From assembly GCA_018649625.1 (NCBI GenBank), contig JABIHN010000050.1:1-50837 (forward strand): DNA of 50,837 nucleotides, given 5' to 3'. This DNA is from Fidelibacterota bacterium (lineage in GTDB: Bacteria; Fidelibacterota; Marinisomatia; Marinisomatales; UBA1611). The notes under the pieces were generated by a model. It ran no database searches, was not told the DNA's origin, and was given only the letters and a program-made list of their open reading frames with translations. Shown piece by piece: positions 46,476 to 50,837 of the stretch; within the stretch, counting starts at the first letter, position 1, and each line of letters starts with the position of its first letter. The translations under genes were made by a program, and so were the position numbers.

Positions 46476-47138
46476 TTACCAAGTTGTCATAATATCGTTC
46501 AAAATATCTTCCGCAATTTTACGAACAGCTACCGTGGTTGCGAAAGCCCTGGGTTCACCAAATTCATCATCATCATCTTGATCAATTTTCCCATCATTAT
46601 CGTTATCAATACCGTCTGATCCTATATCGCCACTTAATCCATATGCACCAAAACCTGAATACGTTCCTTCTAAAAGAATTCTATCTTGAGAAACATCAAA
46701 CCATTCTAACTTAATGTCAATTTTATATCTGAATTCTGAAACAGATTCCTTTTTACTATAGGTATAAGGACCTTCACTCACTTTTTTTACCGTTCCACGA
46801 AGAATAGAATGTGCCATAGATTCATCCGTAATACTTAAAATCCCGGCTTCATTAAATTTTTCTAAAATTCCATCAGTTATTTCTTCAGCTAATCCAAATT
46901 CAGCTGTTTCATTATCCATAAGTGGTATAGCTATCGACTTAATATGCGGAGGAATCGATCCCGCAAGAGAGTAGAATCCACACCCTGTTACTATGAATGT
47001 AAAAAGAAAAAACAATAAAGTTAGACTCTTTAATTGCTGGTGAGTTTGATAAAATTGTTTTGGGTTCAACTTTATATTCTTCATTCTTTGATTAGAAAAA
47101 TTAGATGATACACTCATAGACCTATTTTTATTTTTCAT
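46476..47138 (-). CDS. lptE: LPS-assembly lipoprotein LptE with acidic insertion
   Basis: Starts are possible at 47138 and 47084; I use 47138, just after the regulator stop, leaving a long N-terminal extension. A lipoprotein signal ends in TFIVTGCGFYSL. The mature part matches LptE: IPPHIKSIAIPLMDNETAEF and the VSEFRYKIDIKLEWFD strand. It then carries an insertion with GSDGIDNDNDGKIDQDDDDE, a calcium-binding-type Asp/Asn loop not in the E. coli protein, before FATTVAVRKIAEDILNDI. LptE plugs the LptD barrel that inserts LPS in the outer membrane. lptD is not in the window. Confidence 0.85.
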   Translation of the reverse strand: MKNKNRSMSVSSNFSNQRMKNIKLNPKQFYQTHQQLKSLTLLFFLFTFIVTGCGFYSLAGSIPPHIKSIAIPLMDNETAEFGLAEEITDGILEKFNEAGILSITDESMAHSILRGTVKKVSEGPYTYSKKESVSEFRYKIDIKLEWFDVSQDRILLEGTYSGFGAYGLSGDIGSDGIDNDNDGKIDQDDDDEFGEPRAFATTVAVRKIAEDILNDIMTTW

Positions 47139-47139
47139 T

Positions 47140-48357
47140 TTAATTACGTTTTTTAATTTTAGGTTCAAGCCCAAACTCTTCTATTTTTCTATATAATGTT
47201 CGTTCACTCATTCCGAGAGATCGAGCTGTTTTACGACGATTATTATTAAAATATCTAAGAGACCTTGTAATAGCTTCTTCTTCTAAACTCTTGATTGCCA
47301 TGTCTCCAATGGCATCATCACGAATTAAATTATGTCCTTCTTCTGTAATTTCCATTGATTTTTTAGGAATAGGAATTCCCATTTCTTCAGATGAAATTAA
47401 AGGAAATTGTGATCCACTCGTTTGAACTTGCCCGCTTATTAGCATTTTTTGAATTATTTCCGTATCCTGTTTTAGCATGAAAAGTTGGCGCAATATAAGA
47501 TCAATCTCAGCCTTATCCGATGATTGATTTACCACCACAGGTAATGCCGGGTTATGGACTGGTTCAAGTGGCATAACATCCAATAACTCATGCTGTACCA
47601 TTTCTGCTGTAACGCGTTCTCCTCGCTGTAAAACCAAAACTTTTTCAACAAAGTGTTTTAATTCACGAACATTTCCTGGCCATTCCCATTGTTTCATAAC
47701 ACGGATAGCTTCGGGCATAAAACCACGATACAAAATATCATTTGACCGCGTGAATTCTAAAGCAAATCTTTCTACGAGTGGACCAATGTCTTCTACACGT
47801 TTTCTAAGTGCTGGCACATCTACAGTTACTGTTTTTAATCGATAATATAGATCTTGTCGGAAGTCTCCTCTTTGAACCAATTCACCTAAATTTTTATTGG
47901 TAGCAGCTATGACGCGAACATCAGTATATCTTGTCTTCGCTTCTCCAACCCTCATGAATTCTCCTGTATCCAATACGCGAAGCAATTTAACTTGAGTTTC
48001 AAGAGGTGTTTCACCAATTTCGTCTAAAAATATTGTGCCCTTATTTGCTTCTTCAAAGTACCCTTTTCTATCGTCACTCGCTCCAGTGAAAGACCCTTTT
48101 TTATGGCCAAATAATTCAGATTCAATTATACCTTCTGGAATAGCACCACAATTCACAACGACAAGTGTTTCGTTATTCCGTTTACTGGCTTTATGAATTG
48201 CTTTTGCAACCACTTCTTTCCCAACGCCCGATTCACCTGTGATAAGTGCTGAAATATCTACGGGAGCTACCTGAGAAATCATTTCTAAAACTTGCTGAAT
48301 ACCACTAGACGTTCCGATAATTCCCGATTGTTTTTGAAGTCTATCAATATCAATCAT
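47140..48357 (-). CDS. Sigma-54-dependent transcriptional activator without receiver domain
   Basis: This 405-residue AAA+ activator has Walker A (ITGESGVGKEVVAKAIH), the sigma-54 contact loop as GSFTGA, Walker B (GTIFLDEIGE) and the sensor/arginine-finger region RVEDIGPLVERFALEF. A linker follows, then a Fis-type helix-turn-helix (RRKTARSLGMSERTLYRKIE). There is no N-terminal receiver or sensor domain, so its activity must be set by concentration, binding partner or the linker. lptE follows at once. Regulated genes are unknown, though the position before lptE suggests envelope control. Confidence 0.9.
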   Translation of the reverse strand: MIDIDRLQKQSGIIGTSSGIQQVLEMISQVAPVDISALITGESGVGKEVVAKAIHKASKRNNETLVVVNCGAIPEGIIESELFGHKKGSFTGASDDRKGYFEEANKGTIFLDEIGETPLETQVKLLRVLDTGEFMRVGEAKTRYTDVRVIAATNKNLGELVQRGDFRQDLYYRLKTVTVDVPALRKRVEDIGPLVERFALEFTRSNDILYRGFMPEAIRVMKQWEWPGNVRELKHFVEKVLVLQRGERVTAEMVQHELLDVMPLEPVHNPALPVVVNQSSDKAEIDLILRQLFMLKQDTEIIQKMLISGQVQTSGSQFPLISSEEMGIPIPKKSMEITEEGHNLIRDDAIGDMAIKSLEEEAITRSLRYFNNNRRKTARSLGMSERTLYRKIEEFGLEPKIKKRN

Positions 48358-48393
48358 AATAATGTTCCTATTTATTAATTATAATTATTTTTT

Positions 48394-50397
48394 TCATGGG
48401 ACTGCAATTCCCAATTCTTTTTCAAATTCTACTATCTCGTCTCTTATTTTCCCTGCTTTTTCAAATTCTAATTTTTCGGCGGCTTCTAACATAGCTTTTC
48501 TCAATTCAATCAAAATCAATTGTTTTTCAGCATCAGGTAAATGATCTTTATTATATCCCGGTACATAAACTTCACCTTCATTTTGCAGCGAATCTGCTAC
48601 GGATGTAGATATCAAAATTTCATCTACGGATTTATAAATAGTTTTGGGTGAAATACCATGACCTTTATTATAGTCAGATTGTAATTTTCTACGACTTTTT
48701 GTGGTGTCCAATAAATGTTGCATTGCAGCCGTGATTTTATCACCATAGAGAATAACGAGTCCGCCACTATTTCTTGCAGCCCTTCCTGCAACTTGTAATA
48801 GTGAACTTTTAGAACGTAAAAAACCTTCTTTATCCGCATCCAATACAGCAACGAGACTTACTTCTGGTAAGTCCAAGCCTTCACGTAATAAATTGATTCC
48901 AACTAAAACATCAAATTCACCCATCCGTAATTCTCGTAATATTTTAACACGTTCCATAGTTACAATATCTGAATGTAAATATCGAACACGGATATTTAAC
49001 CCTTGCATATATTCAGTGAGATCTTCGGCCATTCGTTTGGTGAGCGTAGTTACAAGTACACGTTCATTCTTTTTTGCTCTAAAACGAATTTCACCAACAA
49101 GATCATCAATTTGCCCACGCGATTCTCGTACATCCACTTCAGGATCTAACAATCCAGTGGGACGAATAATTTGTTCTATCACAACACCTTTTGTCAACTC
49201 CAATTCTCGATGGGATGGTGTGGCAGATGTAAAAATAATTTGCTTCTGAGCTTTAAAAAATTCATCATATTTCAGAGGTCTATTATCTAATGCGCTTGGA
49301 AGACGAAAGCCATGTTCAACTAAAGTCATTTTTCGCGCTCGATCTCCATTATACATCCCTTGAATTTGTGGAAGTGACACATGAGATTCATCTAAAATTG
49401 TAAGAGAGTTTTTCGGGAAAAAATCCTGCAATGTATTAGGTGTATCACCAGATAATCGGTTTGCAAATATCCGTGAATAATTTTCGATTCCTGAACAATA
49501 TCCTAATTCAATCATCATTTCAATATCAAAATTTGTTCTTTGTTCCAATCGTTGTGCTTCTAAAAACTTATTATGTTTATTGAAAAAATCTAATCGTTCA
49601 TTTAATTCTTTACGAATTTCACCAATCGCCCTGAGTGTTGTCTCTTTATCCGTTACAAAATGCTTTGCAGGAAAAATCACAGCCGTATGGATCGTTTCCT
49701 TGATTTCGCCAGTAATTGGATCAAATTTTGAAATGGATTCTACATCGGCTCCAAATAATTCAACGCGGATACATGCATCTTCATAAGCTGGAAACACTTC
49801 AATAACATCTCCTCGAACCCGAACATTTCCTCTTTCCAAAACTTTATCGTTTCTAGAATAATGAATATTAATCAATTTGGATAAAAAAGCTCGACGATCT
49901 AGGATATCTCCCGTAGAAATTGTTACAGACCCTTTATTGTATTCTTCGGGCGAGCCTATTCCATAAATACAAGATACAGAACTAATTACAATCACATCTT
50001 CTCGTGCCATGAGAGAACTTGTTGTTTTAAGACGTAATTTATCTATCTCTTCGTTTACAGACATATCTTTTTCTATAAACGTATCCGAAACAGGTAAATA
50101 AGCTTCTGGTTGATAATAATCATAATAAGAGATAAAAAACTCAACAGCATTATTTGGGAATAGCTGTTTGAATTCACCATATAATTGAGCAGCCAAAGTC
50201 TTATTATGACTCATAATTAAAGTCGGTTTTTGTACAGCTTGAATTACATTCGCCATGGTAAACGTTTTACCCGAGCCGGTAACACCCATTAAGGTTTGAT
50301 ATTCATCACCACGGTTTACACCCCTAACCAATTCTTCAATTGCTTGTGGTTGGTCCCCTTGGGGAGTGAAATCTGAATGAATTTTAAACTCTGCCAT
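48394..50397 (-). CDS. uvrB: Excinuclease ABC subunit B
   Basis: This 667-residue nucleotide-excision-repair helicase has Walker A GVTGSGKTFTMANVIQ near residue 39, the beta-hairpin region YYDYYQPEAYLPVSDTFIEK near 90, the later helicase motifs (TSATPSHRELELT, LVGINLLREGLDLPEVSLVA, QVAGRAARN) and a C-terminal UVR domain (LRKAMLEAAEKLEFEKAGKI). It verifies damage brought by UvrA and recruits UvrC. A promoter-like pair just before the start would make the mRNA leaderless. Complete. Confidence 0.98.
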   Translation of the reverse strand: MAEFKIHSDFTPQGDQPQAIEELVRGVNRGDEYQTLMGVTGSGKTFTMANVIQAVQKPTLIMSHNKTLAAQLYGEFKQLFPNNAVEFFISYYDYYQPEAYLPVSDTFIEKDMSVNEEIDKLRLKTTSSLMAREDVIVISSVSCIYGIGSPEEYNKGSVTISTGDILDRRAFLSKLINIHYSRNDKVLERGNVRVRGDVIEVFPAYEDACIRVELFGADVESISKFDPITGEIKETIHTAVIFPAKHFVTDKETTLRAIGEIRKELNERLDFFNKHNKFLEAQRLEQRTNFDIEMMIELGYCSGIENYSRIFANRLSGDTPNTLQDFFPKNSLTILDESHVSLPQIQGMYNGDRARKMTLVEHGFRLPSALDNRPLKYDEFFKAQKQIIFTSATPSHRELELTKGVVIEQIIRPTGLLDPEVDVRESRGQIDDLVGEIRFRAKKNERVLVTTLTKRMAEDLTEYMQGLNIRVRYLHSDIVTMERVKILRELRMGEFDVLVGINLLREGLDLPEVSLVAVLDADKEGFLRSKSSLLQVAGRAARNSGGLVILYGDKITAAMQHLLDTTKSRRKLQSDYNKGHGISPKTIYKSVDEILISTSVADSLQNEGEVYVPGYNKDHLPDAEKQLILIELRKAMLEAAEKLEFEKAGKIRDEIVEFEKELGIAVP

Positions 50398-50404
50398 AAT
50401 GTCT

Positions 50405-50434
50405 AATTTACGAATTATTACTGACGGGGGTCAA
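50405..50434 (-). promoter_or_regulatory. Possible promoter giving a leaderless uvrB transcript
   Basis: On the minus strand TTGACC (plus 50429-50434) and TAAATT (plus 50405-50410) are 18 bases apart. Transcription would start near 50398, next to the A of the uvrB ATG at 50397, and no ribosome-binding site is visible. Found by eye; not tested. Confidence 0.35.
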
Positions 50435-50747
50435 TGGCAGACATGAAACTATTTAATATATTAGTTTGGAAACACAATCTAACACTATAATATTTCATCC
50501 AATTAATATTTGATTTTTCTGCACGACTATAATATTGCTCAAATTGTAATTAGGATTTAATCTGAAATATCGTGTTGCTTCGCCTATATTTTCATAACTA
50601 TATTTTTTAAGTGAATATCATATATTACTTACGGAGAATTTCAAAAAAAAATATAATTGAATTTAAAAACCAATTACGCCGTATAACAACGTGTGTTTAT
50701 GAGAAGCCTGAGAGTAATATGACGACTTTTACGCCGGATATTTACTG

Positions 50748-50837
50748 TTGGAGCGGACGATGCTCGTCCACTCCAATGGGCGAAACTCTACAGAGTTCTG
50801 TGTTGGACTCCGCTTCGCTCGTCCAACACCCACTCCA
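50748..50837. repeat. Hairpin-rich repeat cluster of higher GC
   Basis: Three inverted repeats follow each other: TTGGAG-c-GGACGA with TCGTCC-a-CTCCAA (50748-50776), AACTCT with AGAGTT (50784-50797), and GTGTTGGAC with GTCCAACAC (50800-50829). A direct repeat is also seen: GCTCGTCCACTCCA (50762-50775) recurs as GCTCGTCCA...CACTCCA at 50817-50837. The pattern continues beyond the window. No family recognised. Confidence 0.75.

Larger units (their letters stand above)
50398..50837. other. Right-end region without a recognised gene
   Basis: The first 250 bases are AT-rich with several TATAAT-like strings (50486-50491 and 50528-50533), no long open frame, and the possible uvrB promoter. From about 50675 the composition changes: GTATAACAACGTGTGT (50681-50696), then a hairpin cluster to the edge. 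The segment may be the border of a mobile or repeated unit lying to the right. Confidence 0.5.

Noticed and set aside
50486-50533. Two TATAAT boxes as rightward promoters
   Set aside because: Neither has a -35-like hexamer at 16-18 bases, and no gene is visible to the right inside the window.

Overview
The window looks like a chromosomal segment of a low-GC, Gram-negative, non-photosynthetic marine bacterium of the FCB group, most likely Candidatus Marinimicrobia (SAR406) or a close relative. This is inferred from gene content and not from a phylogeny. The supporting features are an LPS-type outer membrane (LptE, a heptose-7-phosphate kinase, outer-membrane barrels), a GWxTD-domain protein, a secreted peptidase ending in an NFPNPFNP-type C-terminal sorting/FlgD-like domain, a divergent starch-synthase-like protein beside a lipoprotein (a pairing I recall from Bacteroidetes), a TRAP transporter with a TatT component, and dense gene packing with ATGA and TAATG start/stop overlaps. 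Most of the window is ordinary core genome.

Layout. Positions 1-27676 are a nearly unbroken minus-strand series. Reading with transcription (high to low coordinates) it holds comEC, an rnhB-yraN fusion, lepB, three small unknown genes ending in a clear terminator (about 21937-21966), trxA-trxB, a degenerate ABC ATPase, and an operon of heptose-7-P kinase, beta-propeller, GWxTD protein, PD-(D/E)XK nuclease and RNase HI. The cell-shape operon mreB-mreC-mreD-mrdA-rodA follows, then a CpoB-like TPR protein. Next is an envelope module of GT5-like protein, lipoprotein, outer-membrane barrel and TPR protein, then glyA, then the TRAP genes tatT-dctP-dctQ, the last cut by the window edge. Positions 27779-30134 (plus) carry an AGCS amino-acid symporter overlapping an inositol-monophosphatase-family gene. 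Positions 30217-32564 (minus) carry a PDZ-like secreted protein and a secreted S51 (cyanophycinase-like) peptidase. Positions 32699-33127 (plus) hold a tRNA-Ala(GGC), a tiny GIY-YIG nuclease gene starting at its 3' end, and a second, degenerate copy of the tRNA 3' half. Positions 33202-37054 (minus) hold an S9 peptidase, a family-5 uracil-DNA glycosylase and a quinone-oxidoreductase-like MDR. Positions 37190-42360 (plus) hold a PpiD/SurA-like chaperone with a strong terminator, then a leucine-catabolism cluster (enoyl-CoA hydratase, HMG-CoA lyase, carboxylase beta subunit). Positions 42375-50397 (minus) hold uvrB, a sigma-54 activator, lptE, asnS, acylphosphatase, nadE and two small secreted proteins. 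The last 440 bases have no gene I recognise, and the final 90 are a hairpin-rich repeat of visibly higher GC.

How the genes fit together. The central region concerns building and shaping the envelope (MreBCD/PBP2/RodA, heptose kinase, LptE, LepB, PpiD-like foldase, lipoproteins and barrels). A second theme is use of dissolved organic matter and protein by a marine heterotroph (TRAP uptake, AGCS symporter, secreted S9 and S51 peptidases, leucine degradation). A third is DNA handling (ComEC, UvrB, UdgB, RNases HI and HII, YraN, PD-(D/E)XK).

The most unusual structure is at 32742-33127: an apparent 311-bp unit built only of a GIY-YIG nuclease gene, bounded by direct repeats of the tRNA-Ala 3' end, with the anticodon hairpin of the downstream copy replaced by a different palindrome. 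I found no CRISPR array, rRNA, transposase or integrase.
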